Below the pieces are notes generated by a model. That model was not told where the DNA came from, ran no database searches, and saw only the letters and a program-made list of their open reading frames with translations. Source: an uncultured Bacteroidales bacterium (lineage in GTDB: Bacteria; Bacteroidota; Bacteroidia; Bacteroidales; Muribaculaceae). From it: 64,000 bases of DNA. The DNA is taken from assembly GCA_902762385.1 (NCBI GenBank), contig CACWNQ010000012.1:35168-99167 (forward strand). Direction: 5' to 3'. This document shows positions 44,036 through 51,807 of this stretch, piece by piece. The translations under genes and the position numbers were made by a program. Each line of letters starts with the position of its first letter. The first letter of the stretch is position 1.

Positions 44036-45271
44036 TTATTCTAGGTCATCATACTTTTGGAACAGGAAGTCGTTGTAAGGGAATCGCTGGGTGTGTATGA
44101 GTTTAGCTTTCTCATAGAGTAGCTGCTTGAGCGCTTCGATGTTGATGCGCTTCTTAGCGCTGATGAAGACGCAGTTGTTGCCCATTCGCGACATCCATGT
44201 TTCTTGTAGCTCCTCGAGAGGGATGTTCTCGCGCAGGCGAGGTGTGAGGTCATCCTCGTCTTTTTCTACATAGGAGAACTGGTCAATCTTGTTGAAAACC
44301 ATAATCATCTCCTTGTTGCCAGCGTCGCACACGTCTTGAAGGGTCTTGTTGACGACTTCAATTTGTTCTTCAAACTGTGGATGAGATATGTCGACCACAT
44401 GGATGAGAAGGTCGCTGTCGCGCACCTCGTCGAGGGTGGTCTTGAACGACTCCACCAGATGATGAGGCAGCTTGCGAATAAATCCTACAGTGTCGGTTAA
44501 AAGGAATGGTAGATTGTCAATCACAACCTTTCGCACAGTGGTGTCGAGTGTGGCGAAGAGCTTGTTCTCGGCAAACACATCGCTTTTGCTAAGCAGATTC
44601 ATAATAGTTGACTTGCCCACATTGGTGTAGCCCACGAGCGCAACGCGCGTTAGCTTGCCACGATTCTTGCGCTGGATGGTCTTTTGTTTATCCCATCCTT
44701 CTAACTTTTGCTTGAGAAGAGAGATTTTCTGCTTGACGATGCGACGGTCGGTCTCGATTTGCTCCTCACCAGGTCCACGCATACCGATACCACCGCGTTG
44801 GCGCTCGAGGTGGGTCCACATACCGGCAAGTCGGGGCAGCAGATATTGGTACTGCGCCAGTTCCACTTGCATCTTGGCGTTGGCAGTTTGGGCACGCTTA
44901 GCAAAGATGTCGAGGATTAGGCTAGTACGGTCAAGAACTTTTACCTTGAGCTCTTTCTCGATGTTAGAGACTTGCTTAGGGCTTAGGTCGTCGTCGAAGA
45001 TGGCGAGATTGATGTCGTTGCTCTCGATGTATTGTGCTATTTCCTCGAGCTTGCCCTTGCCCACAAAGGTTGTGCGGTTAGGAGCGTCGCACTTTTGTGT
45101 GAACTTCTTCACGGTGACTGCGCCTGCTGTCTCGGCAAGAAAGTCGAGCTCGTCGAGGTATTCTCGTGCCTTAGCTTCGTTTTGCTGTGGAGTTATAAGT
45201 CCCACTAGCACTGCTCTCTCTTCGGTAACAGTGCTAACGCTATGCCGTTTCTGATCGTCAAGTAATCCCAT
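44036..45271 (-). CDS. hflX: GTPase HflX
   Basis: This 411-residue protein has the HflX N-terminal domain (about 1-190), with FVGKGKLEEIAQ, IFDDDLSPKQVSNIEKEL and MWTHLERQRGGIGMRGPGE. The Obg-like G domain follows (about 205-375): GYTNVGKST (Walker A), DTVGFIRKLPHHLVESFKTTL (switch region) and MVFNKIDQ (NKxD). It binds the large ribosomal subunit and splits stalled ribosomes. Complete. Confidence 0.95.
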   Translation of the reverse strand: MGLLDDQKRHSVSTVTEERAVLVGLITPQQNEAKAREYLDELDFLAETAGAVTVKKFTQKCDAPNRTTFVGKGKLEEIAQYIESNDINLAIFDDDLSPKQVSNIEKELKVKVLDRTSLILDIFAKRAQTANAKMQVELAQYQYLLPRLAGMWTHLERQRGGIGMRGPGEEQIETDRRIVKQKISLLKQKLEGWDKQKTIQRKNRGKLTRVALVGYTNVGKSTIMNLLSKSDVFAENKLFATLDTTVRKVVIDNLPFLLTDTVGFIRKLPHHLVESFKTTLDEVRDSDLLIHVVDISHPQFEEQIEVVNKTLQDVCDAGNKEMIMVFNKIDQFSYVEKDEDDLTPRLRENIPLEELQETWMSRMGNNCVFISAKKRINIEALKQLLYEKAKLIHTQRFPYNDFLFQKYDDLE

Positions 45272-45300
45272 AGATATTATAATATGTGTGGTTGTGAGTG

Positions 45301-45308
45301 CAAAGATA
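45301..45308 (-). promoter_or_regulatory. -7 box of hflX
   Basis: The minus strand reads TATCTTTG (TAnnTTTG), 29 bases before the hflX ATG. Confidence 0.4.
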
Positions 45309-45325
45309 GTGAAAAAAAGCGTGGC

Positions 45326-45371
45326 GACAAAAAGAAATCACCACAGCCTCAATGGTGGGGCAGTGGTGATT
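45326..45371 (-). terminator. terminator of the OmpH-like gene
   Basis: On the minus strand AATCACCAC pairs with GTGGTGATT, with part of the loop also pairable, followed by TCTTTTTG. It lies just past the OmpH-like stop and before the hflX promoter. Confidence 0.55.
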
Positions 45372-45397
45372 GTGGATATACTGACTGTTTCAGGCAG

Positions 45398-46012
45398 TTA
45401 TTTCTTTGCAACCTTAGTGTAGCGCTTGTTAAGACCTTCAATCACTTCGTCGGTAACCTCAAGGCTTGGGTTGATGTAACCAGTAGCCGACTTGAATAGA
45501 ATCATGTCGTAGTTATTCTTCTTAGCGTAGTCGTTGAGGAAGTTGTGAATGGAGTCGTTAAGTTGCTTCTGGCTTTGCTGCATTTGGTTGGCACTGTTCT
45601 GCTGCAATTTAGCCATTTCGTTTTGTGCGTTTTGCTCCATTTGCTGATACTTCTGCACATCGGCCTTATAAGCGTTCTCGCTTGCGTACTGATTGTTCTG
45701 CATCTTTTGGTTGACACTGTTCTGGAAGTTTCCGAGCTGATCGGCATATTTCTTTTGAGCTTGGTCAAACTCGTTCTGCAGTCTGGTGGTCATTTCTTCG
45801 AAGTCCTTGGCGAGATTGTAGTTCTTGAGCACTGAGTCCTCATCAATATAACGAATCTCTAGGTGCTGACCAGCTTTAGCTGGTTCTACCTTTGCACTAT
45901 TTTTGTTATCCTTAGCGTTGTTAGAATTCTCTTGTTGATTGCAAGCCGCCATTGATAAAGTGATAACAGTAGCGACCAGAGCAAATTTAGTAAAGTTCTT
46001 AAAGTAGTTCAT
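45398..46012 (-). CDS. OmpH/Skp-like lipoprotein
   Basis: This 204-residue protein has a lipoprotein signal (LSMAAC; C24 as lipidation site), then a Gln/Asn/Lys-rich linker. A long helical coiled coil (about 65-150), rich in Gln and Asn (LGNFQNSVNQKMQNNQYASEN), gives way to the OmpH C-terminal end FLNDYAKKNNYDMILFKSA. OmpH/Skp proteins chaperone outer-membrane proteins in the periplasm; lipid anchoring is a variation. The start is ATG 46012, as an upstream start would precede the signal by eleven polar residues. A small membrane-protein gene ends 29 bases upstream. Confidence 0.85.
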   Translation of the reverse strand: MNYFKNFTKFALVATVITLSMAACNQQENSNNAKDNKNSAKVEPAKAGQHLEIRYIDEDSVLKNYNLAKDFEEMTTRLQNEFDQAQKKYADQLGNFQNSVNQKMQNNQYASENAYKADVQKYQQMEQNAQNEMAKLQQNSANQMQQSQKQLNDSIHNFLNDYAKKNNYDMILFKSATGYINPSLEVTDEVIEGLNKRYTKVAKK

Positions 46013-46041
46013 TTCTTGTGAATATAATTTATTTAAATAAG

Positions 46042-46212
46042 TCATTTATAGTACTCGTCGTGCTGAACGCACTTGATGCCACGTTTTTTCATCTCGGGAT
46101 TAGAACCAATGTGAGTGTTTGGAAATCGGCCTCCCTTGACGAAGAAAACTTTTACACCCAGTAGCAAAATTGCTAATCCCACTAGAATTATGGTCAAAAT
46201 TAGTATCTCCAC
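46042..46212 (-). CDS. small single-pass membrane protein (56 residues)
   Basis: This frame opens with GTG at 46212 and ends with TGA at 46042-46044. It encodes one N-terminal transmembrane helix (about 3-22; ILTIILVGLAILLLGVKVFF), then a short charged tail with FVKGGRFPNTHIGSNPEM, KKRGIKC and QHDEYYK. I recall similar proteins, with a helix followed by VFFVKGGxFPNxHxG, in other Bacteroidales; that is unverified. It sits 29 bases before the OmpH-like lipoprotein start in the same direction and is likely cotranscribed. Function unknown. Confidence 0.75.
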   Translation of the reverse strand: MEILILTIILVGLAILLLGVKVFFVKGGRFPNTHIGSNPEMKKRGIKCVQHDEYYK

Positions 46213-46381
46213 GACGTTATTCTTAAAAAAGCATGCAAATTTAAAAAAGGTTTCTGATAAATTGCTGATTATTTAAAAAAAAATTGTAATTTAGCGCTGG
46301 CAAAAAGCCTGATTTAACAATTATTTTGGAACATCTATTTTAACTAATAATTTTTATTAAAAAATTAACTTACTATTTACT

Positions 46382-47860
46382 ATGACTATTAAAGATTTGA
46401 ATCCACAAGCAGTGTGGTCCATCTTTGACGAGATCACCAAGGTTCCCCGTCCATCGGGCAACGAAGAAGGCAAGTTAGACAAAATCCGCGCATGGCTCGT
46501 GGACTTTGCCAAAAAGCACAATCTGGAATACAAGATTGACAAGACTGGTAACGTGGCAATCTTCAGGCCAGCAGCCCCCGGTTATGAGAATTGCAAGGGC
46601 ATCGTGCTGCAAGGTCACATGGACATGGTAGCCGAGAAAGGTCCCGGTTCTAACCATAACTTCGACACCGACCCCATCGAGACCATTATTGACGGCGAAT
46701 GGGTTCGCGCCAACAACACCACTCTTGGAGCCGACGACGGCATGGGTCTCGCCATTGCACTTGCTGCAGTAATTGAGCCATCGCTCAAGTGTGGCCCACT
46801 CGAGGCACTTGCTACCGTTGACGAGGAGACTGGACTTACTGGTGCCAGCAATATTGAGGCCGACATGCTCGTGGGTGACTATCTTCTTAACCTCGACGAG
46901 GAGGAAGACGGCGTGATCACAATGGGTTGTGCTGGTGGTCTGGTGAGCATCTTCAAGTTCAACTACAAGCCTGAGGCAGCTCCTAAGGATCGTATCTACT
47001 TCGAAATCAAATTCGAGCATCTGCACGGCGGCCACAGTGGTGCCGACATCCACTTGGGTTATGCTACTACCACCAAGCTAAGCAGCCGCTTGCTGTGGAA
47101 CATTGGTGCCGAAATGGACTATGTGCTTGCATGCATCGATGCAGGTAACCTGCACAATGCTATCGCCCATGCTGCTACCGTTGTTGTAGGTATCAAACCT
47201 GAGGATAAGGAGAAACTGAGCGTTGTTCTCAACACTTTCATTGCCGATGTGAAGAATGAGTATAAGCGCACCGAGCCCAAGATGGAAATCACTTGCAAGA
47301 GCATCGATGTTCCCGAGACTATTATCGACACCGACACTGCACGTCGAGTTGTTGATGCTGTATATGCTGCTCCTCACGGCATCGCTGCCATGAGCATGGA
47401 GATTCCCGGACTTGTTGAGACATCAACCAATCTTGCCAGCGTTAAGATGCGCGAAGGCAATCAGATTGTTGTAGAGATGTTCCACCGCTCGTCGATCGAG
47501 AGTGGCAAATATGACCTTACTCACAAGTGCGAGACCATCTTCCGCCTGGCTGGTGCAAACGAGATCATCAGCGAGGGAGGATACCAGGGATGGGAACCTA
47601 TTGCTGACAGTCATCTCCTCACCGTTGCTCAAGAGCAATGGGAGAAGCTATTTGGTATTAAGCCCGAGGTTAGAGCCATTCACGCAGGTCTCGAGTGCGG
47701 TTTGTTCCTAAAGGCACGTCCCGACATGGAGATGATTTCTTTCGGCCCAACACTGCGTGATGTGCATTCGCCAGCTGAGCGCTGCCACATCCCCGCTGTG
47801 GAGAAAGCTTGGAAGCAAGTTCAGGCAATCCTCAAGGCCATTGCCGAGGAGAGCAAGTAA
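46382..47860 (+). CDS. pepD: aminoacyl-histidine dipeptidase (M20 family, PepD)
   Basis: This 492-residue cytosolic metallopeptidase shows FDEITKVPRPSGNEEGKLDKI at the start. The metal-site residues are H79 (VLQGHMDMVAEK), D118/D119 (LGADDGMGLAIAL) and E148/E149 (TVDEETGLTGA), then LNLDEEEDGVITMGCAGG. A dimerisation insert follows (about 205-385), and the last metal His is near the end (FGPTLRDVHSPAE). It cleaves Xaa-His dipeptides such as carnosine. Complete and typical of Bacteroidales PepD. Confidence 0.94.
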   Translation: MTIKDLNPQAVWSIFDEITKVPRPSGNEEGKLDKIRAWLVDFAKKHNLEYKIDKTGNVAIFRPAAPGYENCKGIVLQGHMDMVAEKGPGSNHNFDTDPIETIIDGEWVRANNTTLGADDGMGLAIALAAVIEPSLKCGPLEALATVDEETGLTGASNIEADMLVGDYLLNLDEEEDGVITMGCAGGLVSIFKFNYKPEAAPKDRIYFEIKFEHLHGGHSGADIHLGYATTTKLSSRLLWNIGAEMDYVLACIDAGNLHNAIAHAATVVVGIKPEDKEKLSVVLNTFIADVKNEYKRTEPKMEITCKSIDVPETIIDTDTARRVVDAVYAAPHGIAAMSMEIPGLVETSTNLASVKMREGNQIVVEMFHRSSIESGKYDLTHKCETIFRLAGANEIISEGGYQGWEPIADSHLLTVAQEQWEKLFGIKPEVRAIHAGLECGLFLKARPDMEMISFGPTLRDVHSPAERCHIPAVEKAWKQVQAILKAIAEESK

Positions 47861-47887
47861 ATCTTCTCAGAGGATTTGATAATAAAA

Positions 47888-47925
47888 AAGAGGCTGCACT
47901 CCGTTATGGAATGCAGCTTCTTTAA
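47888..47925. terminator. terminator between pepD and the double-psi barrel gene
   Basis: A stem around CTGCAcTCC / GGAaTGCAG extends into AAGAGG and CTTCTT and ends in a T run on the plus strand. It lies between convergent stops. Confidence 0.6.
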
Positions 47926-47944
47926 TTTTCGTGTGAGAGAGTCG

Positions 47945-48328
47945 TTATGACTTCTTTCTAATTTGTACCTTCATTGGTGCATTGAAGTTCATCTTGTCGC
48001 CTTTTGGAAGAAGGATGTCGATGCGATTGCGCAGACGTGGCCCCATCTTGTCCATAACTTTCCAAACTCCGTTAAGAAGAGAGTTGGCACACTCAATAAT
48101 AACTTCGTCGCCCATTTTTACTCCGAGTTTCTGGAACATGTCGTGCGAAACGGCAATCCATTTAATCTCATAGTTCTTGAGCTTGTTGTTGTCTATTCTC
48201 GAGCCGCTGGCTGTAACCCAACCTGCGCCTCCCATGCCGGGGTGATACTTTGTAGCTGTCACAGTTACTTGACCACTTGCAGAGATCGAACAGATTAACA
48301 ACAGAAACAAAAATAAAGCTTTACGCAT
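47945..48328 (-). CDS. secreted double-psi beta-barrel protein (RlpA/3D-domain-like)
   Basis: This 127-residue protein has a signal peptide (1-19, ending ASG) and a compact domain. TATKYHPGMGGAGWVTASGSRID is followed by WIAVSHDMFQKLG, GDEVIIEC and GVWKVMDKMGPRLRNRIDILLP, which matches the strand and motif order of RlpA and 3D double-psi barrels, including the late Asp in RNRIDI. Such domains bind or cleave glycan strands of peptidoglycan. It lacks the Cys residues of 3D peptidase-type proteins. Enzymatic activity is not assured. Confidence 0.75.
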   Translation of the reverse strand: MRKALFLFLLLICSISASGQVTVTATKYHPGMGGAGWVTASGSRIDNNKLKNYEIKWIAVSHDMFQKLGVKMGDEVIIECANSLLNGVWKVMDKMGPRLRNRIDILLPKGDKMNFNAPMKVQIRKKS

Positions 48329-48487
48329 ATAAATAGTTTTGGTTAATAACTGTGCTAATCAAACTGGTTGCCTAGATTTAGGCGACGTAATATCGCTTGA
48401 AAAGCGCTGCAAAGTTATGCATAATTTTTGAATTGACCAAATGGTGAGAATGGGTTGACAACGTGAACGTTATGAAAAGGATTGCAT

Positions 48488-48540
48488 AAAAAGTGTGTGG
48501 AGTTCTGAAAAAATATCAATCTTTTTCAGAACTCCACACT
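48488..48540 (-). terminator. terminator of ftsH
   Basis: An 18-bp perfect stem (48495-48512 with 48522-48539) is followed on the minus strand by CTTTTTATG. It lies 55 bases beyond the ftsH stop. Confidence 0.75.
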
Positions 48541-48594
48541 ATAAATAAACGGTTGATTCAACCCGTTGGTTCTTTTAAAAAATAGTGGCAAATG

Positions 48595-50685
48595 TTATTC
48601 TTCTTCGCTCCCTTCGGGGTTGAATACTGGTGGTTGAATGTCTTGGTTGTCGTCGTCGCTGCTATCGTTTTGTTGCTCGTCATTGCTTGATTGAGAGCCA
48701 GCAGGAAGAGCGACAGAGGTGTTCTCGTTGCTGTTGTTTTGGTTGTTTTGCTCGTCGAGGATGTCAAGACGCGAAGTCCACTTGCGCTTGCCAAAGATTT
48801 TCTCAGCGTCTTCGGTGTAGATGACCTCTCGCTCTAGCAGTAGCTTTGCAAGAGCATGGTGCCCCTCAATATAAGTTTCAAGAATCTCACGTGCACGCTT
48901 GTATTCCTGATCGATAATGGCTTGAACTTCTTTGTCAATTCTCTCGGCACGCTCCTCGCTATAGGGCTTGGTGAAGCCGTAATTCTCGCTGCTGTCGTAG
49001 TAGGAGACGTTAGGGAGTTCTTCGCTCATGCCGTAGTAGGTTACCATGGCGTAGGCAATCTTGGTGGCTCGCTCTAGGTCGTTGAGTGCGCCAGTGTCGA
49101 TGATGCCCAGGAACATCTCTTCGGCAACACGTCCTGCCATGAGTGAGCAAATCTTGTCGAGCAGAGCCTGACGTGGAGTGATTTGTCGCTCTTCGGGCAT
49201 ATACCATGCAGCACCAAGAGCTTTGCCACGTGGTACGATGGTGACCTTGACTAATGGATCGCCATACTTGAGGTGCCAGCTCACTGTTGCGTGGCCTGCT
49301 TCGTGCACTGCTATTGAGTTGCGCTCTTCGTCGGTCATCACCTTGGAACGCTTTTCAAGGCCGCCAATGATGCGGTCAATAGCGTTGTTGAAGTCTTGCT
49401 TCTGCACAGCGACCTTATTGTTGCGCGCCGCTATGAGTGCAGCCTCGTTGCACACGTTGGCGATATCGGCACCCGAGAAGCCTGGTGTCTGGCGAGAGAG
49501 CATATCGAGGTCGACACTTCCGTCGGTTTTCACGCCACGCAGGTGCACTTGGAAAATCTCTTTACGGTCGTTGAGCTCAGGAAGGTCAACGTAGATTTGA
49601 CGGTCAAATCGTCCTGCGCGCAGCAGTGCCTTGTCGAGGATGTCAACACGGTTGGTTGCAGCAAGGATGATGATACCACTGTTGGTGCCAAAACCGTCCA
49701 TTTCGGTAAGCAACTGGTTGAGGGTGCTCTCGCGTTCATCGTTTCCGCCCATGTTAGGGTTCTTGCCACGGGCGCGTCCCACTGCATCAATCTCGTCGAT
49801 GAAGATGATACAAGGAGCTTTGTCCTTGGCCTGCTTGAAGAGGTCGCGAACTCGTGACGCTCCCACACCGACAAACATCTCGACGAAATCGCTACCCGAA
49901 AGCGAGAAGAAGGGCACGTCGGCCTCGCCGGCAACAGCTTTGGCAAGCAAGGTTTTACCTGTTCCCGGAGGTCCCACGAGCAGAGCACCTTTAGGAATTT
50001 TACCTCCCAGATTAGTATAGCGCTGTGGATTCTTGAGGAAGTCGACAATTTCGGCTACTTCGGTCTTCGCCTCGGCAAGTCCAGCCACATCGGTGAAAGT
50101 GACTTTGGTCTTATCATTCTTGTCGAACAGCTTGGCCTTCGACTTGCCTACACTGAAGATGCCTCCACCACCTGTGCCGCCTGCCATGCGCCTAGTCATC
50201 CAGAACCAGAAGAGGATGAGCAGCAAAATGGGTCCGAATCCCCATATCCAATTGCTGATGTCGCTTGCAGTAGCATAACGCACTGGACCGTTATAGGCTC
50301 CTGTTGTGTTGAGGGTATCGATAAACTCGTCGAATTTCTCGTTCGATGGTATTTGTGTTGAGATGTAGGGGGCAGAGTGTTGCTGAGAGCGCTTGTTGTC
50401 CTTGAACATGATATTGGCAAGCGAGTCTTTGAGAAACGCGTTAGCCTCTTGCTTGTTGCTATATACAACGACGCTATCGACGCCACCAGTGGCAACGTAC
50501 TCCTTAAATTTTGTCCATGATACGTCGCGGCTTGTAGAAACGTCGTTACTCCAGTAAATGCCCAGAATTACTGCCATGATAATGGCATACATCCACAAGA
50601 TGTTGAATTTTGGCTTCTTGCCCCGAGAGTTATTATTGCTGCTGTTGCTGTTGTTGCTACTGCCGCCCAAAAAGTTGTTCTTCAT
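48595..50685 (-). CDS. ftsH: ATP-dependent zinc metalloprotease FtsH
   Basis: This 696-residue protein opens with an Asn/Ser-rich segment (7-22), two transmembrane helices (about 30-50 and 155-175), then the AAA domain with GPPGTGKT (about 237-244), [12 protein letters not shown] and the SRH segment ([22 protein letters not shown]). The protease domain carries HEAGH (near 460-464). The C-terminal end is a Gln/Asn/Asp-rich acidic tail (about 650-696). FtsH degrades unfolded and regulatory membrane proteins. It is 59 bases downstream of rsfS. Confidence 0.97.
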   Translation of the reverse strand: MKNNFLGGSSNNSNSSNNNSRGKKPKFNILWMYAIIMAVILGIYWSNDVSTSRDVSWTKFKEYVATGGVDSVVVYSNKQEANAFLKDSLANIMFKDNKRSQQHSAPYISTQIPSNEKFDEFIDTLNTTGAYNGPVRYATASDISNWIWGFGPILLLILFWFWMTRRMAGGTGGGGIFSVGKSKAKLFDKNDKTKVTFTDVAGLAEAKTEVAEIVDFLKNPQRYTNLGGKIPKGALLVGPPGTGKTLLAKAVAGEADVPFFSLSGSDFVEMFVGVGASRVRDLFKQAKDKAPCIIFIDEIDAVGRARGKNPNMGGNDERESTLNQLLTEMDGFGTNSGIIILAATNRVDILDKALLRAGRFDRQIYVDLPELNDRKEIFQVHLRGVKTDGSVDLDMLSRQTPGFSGADIANVCNEAALIAARNNKVAVQKQDFNNAIDRIIGGLEKRSKVMTDEERNSIAVHEAGHATVSWHLKYGDPLVKVTIVPRGKALGAAWYMPEERQITPRQALLDKICSLMAGRVAEEMFLGIIDTGALNDLERATKIAYAMVTYYGMSEELPNVSYYDSSENYGFTKPYSEERAERIDKEVQAIIDQEYKRAREILETYIEGHHALAKLLLEREVIYTEDAEKIFGKRKWTSRLDILDEQNNQNNSNENTSVALPAGSQSSNDEQQNDSSDDDNQDIQPPVFNPEGSEEE

Positions 50686-50744
50686 TTATCGTTCGCTTTG
50701 TTGTGACGACCTTGCTGCGCGATGTGCATGGTCCTGTAATGATT

Positions 50745-51104
50745 TTAGTCCAAATTAGGGATGTGCTTGATGTTGGCATCGGCCCAAAGTTCCTCGAGGT
50801 TGTATCGCTCGCGCTCCTCGGGAAGGAATATATGAGCAAAAACCGTGCCATAATCAATTACAATCCACTGTGAGTTCTGGTATCCGTCGTAGTTAAACGG
50901 TTTTTGTCCGGTTTTTTCTTGCACATATTCTCTTACGCTGTCGGCGATAGCTTCAACCTGGATTTTGGTGTTGCCCGTACCGATGACAAATCCTGTTGTT
51001 GTTGCATACTCTAGACTGGTGAGGTCGATGTGCACGATGTCACGTCCTTTCTTTTCTTGAATCCCTTCGATAATTCTTTGAATGAGTTGGTTGTTTTCAG
51101 TCAT
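50745..51104 (-). CDS. rsfS: ribosome silencing factor
   Basis: This 119-residue protein matches the RsfS/Iojap family: LIQRIIEGIQEKKGRDIVHIDL, TTGFVIGTGNTKIQVEAIADSV, and the C-terminal WIVIDYGTVFAHIFLPEERERYNLEELW. It binds uL14 and blocks subunit joining when nutrients are low. Its promoter (51133-51163) probably drives ftsH too, an arrangement I associate with other Bacteroidetes. Confidence 0.95.
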   Translation of the reverse strand: MTENNQLIQRIIEGIQEKKGRDIVHIDLTSLEYATTTGFVIGTGNTKIQVEAIADSVREYVQEKTGQKPFNYDGYQNSQWIVIDYGTVFAHIFLPEERERYNLEELWADANIKHIPNLD

Positions 51105-51132
51105 GTATTAAATGTTATAACTATTATCCTAC

Positions 51133-51163
51133 AAAGGTAAAACATTTCTTATTTATTACAAAG
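51133..51163 (-). promoter_or_regulatory. promoter of rsfS-ftsH
   Basis: On the minus strand TTTG (51160-51163), 19 bases, TACCTTTG (51133-51140), 29 bases before the ATG. A full consensus match. Confidence 0.6.
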
Positions 51164-51224
51164 AAATCGCGGGCATTTTTTTATGCCAGCGATTAATGTG
51201 ATTTCTGTGATGATGTCATTCTTG

Positions 51225-51611
51225 TTAGAATGGCAGGTCATCGGCAGGACTTTGCTCAAAAGTGGTGTCGGTAAGGGGCACTGGAGCTGGTGCAGGTGCA
51301 CCTTGAGGTGCTGGAGCTGCTTGTGGTGCAGCTGCAGTGGCCTCGTCGATCTTCTCGGCTTTCCATCCGCGAATGCTGGTATACCATCTTCCTTGATACT
51401 CACGGCTCTCGATATCGAAGCTTAGGTTTACCATGTCGCCCACGTTAAGGGGATACTGGTCGGCCCTATCGCCAAAGAAGTCGAAATGAATCTTGCGTGG
51501 GAAACTGTCGAGAGTCTCGAGAAGGTATTCTTGCTTTTTCCAAGCATTACCGGCCTTGGATGTGCCACTCATGAGGTCAAACTTCTGTATAATCTTACCT
51601 TTTACTTCCAT
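51225..51611 (-). CDS. DUF3127 OB-fold-like protein with SSB-type tip
   Basis: This 128-residue protein has the DUF3127 domain at 1-80: VKGKIIQKFDLMSGTSKAGNAWKKQEYLLET, FPRKIHFDFFGD, then VNLSFDIESREYQGRWYTSIRGWKAEKI. The pattern fits an OB fold. A Pro/Ala-rich linker (about 90-115) leads to the end ADDLPF, like the acidic DDDIPF tip that lets SSB recruit replication and repair proteins. DUF3127 proteins are Bacteroidetes-typical and thought to bind nucleic acid, but the role is unproven. Monocistronic. Confidence 0.85.
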   Translation of the reverse strand: MEVKGKIIQKFDLMSGTSKAGNAWKKQEYLLETLDSFPRKIHFDFFGDRADQYPLNVGDMVNLSFDIESREYQGRWYTSIRGWKAEKIDEATAAAPQAAPAPQGAPAPAPVPLTDTTFEQSPADDLPF

Positions 51612-51663
51612 TTTGATATTGTGTGATTAATGTGTTATTGAATTTCTGTCTTAAAAAGTAGTG

Positions 51664-51671
51664 CAAAGTTA
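51664..51671 (-). promoter_or_regulatory. -7 box of the DUF3127 gene
   Basis: The minus strand reads TAACTTTG (TAnnTTTG), 52 bases before the ATG. Confidence 0.4.
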
Positions 51672-51742
51672 GTCAATCATTTTGTTTAATAAAAATAAAA
51701 GAGTGATTAAGTTATCAACAAGTTCACTTTTTTTGATTTGCT

Positions 51743-51778
51743 AAAAAAGTACCAGCCTTGCAGTCAAGCAAGGCTGGT
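51743..51778 (-). terminator. terminator of the amidase gene
   Basis: ACCAGCCTTGC and GCAAGGCTGGT form an 11-bp stem, followed on the minus strand by ACTTTTTTAG. Confidence 0.75.
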
Positions 51779-51807
51779 AAAAACGTTGTTGGATGAAGTT
51801 GATGTGA

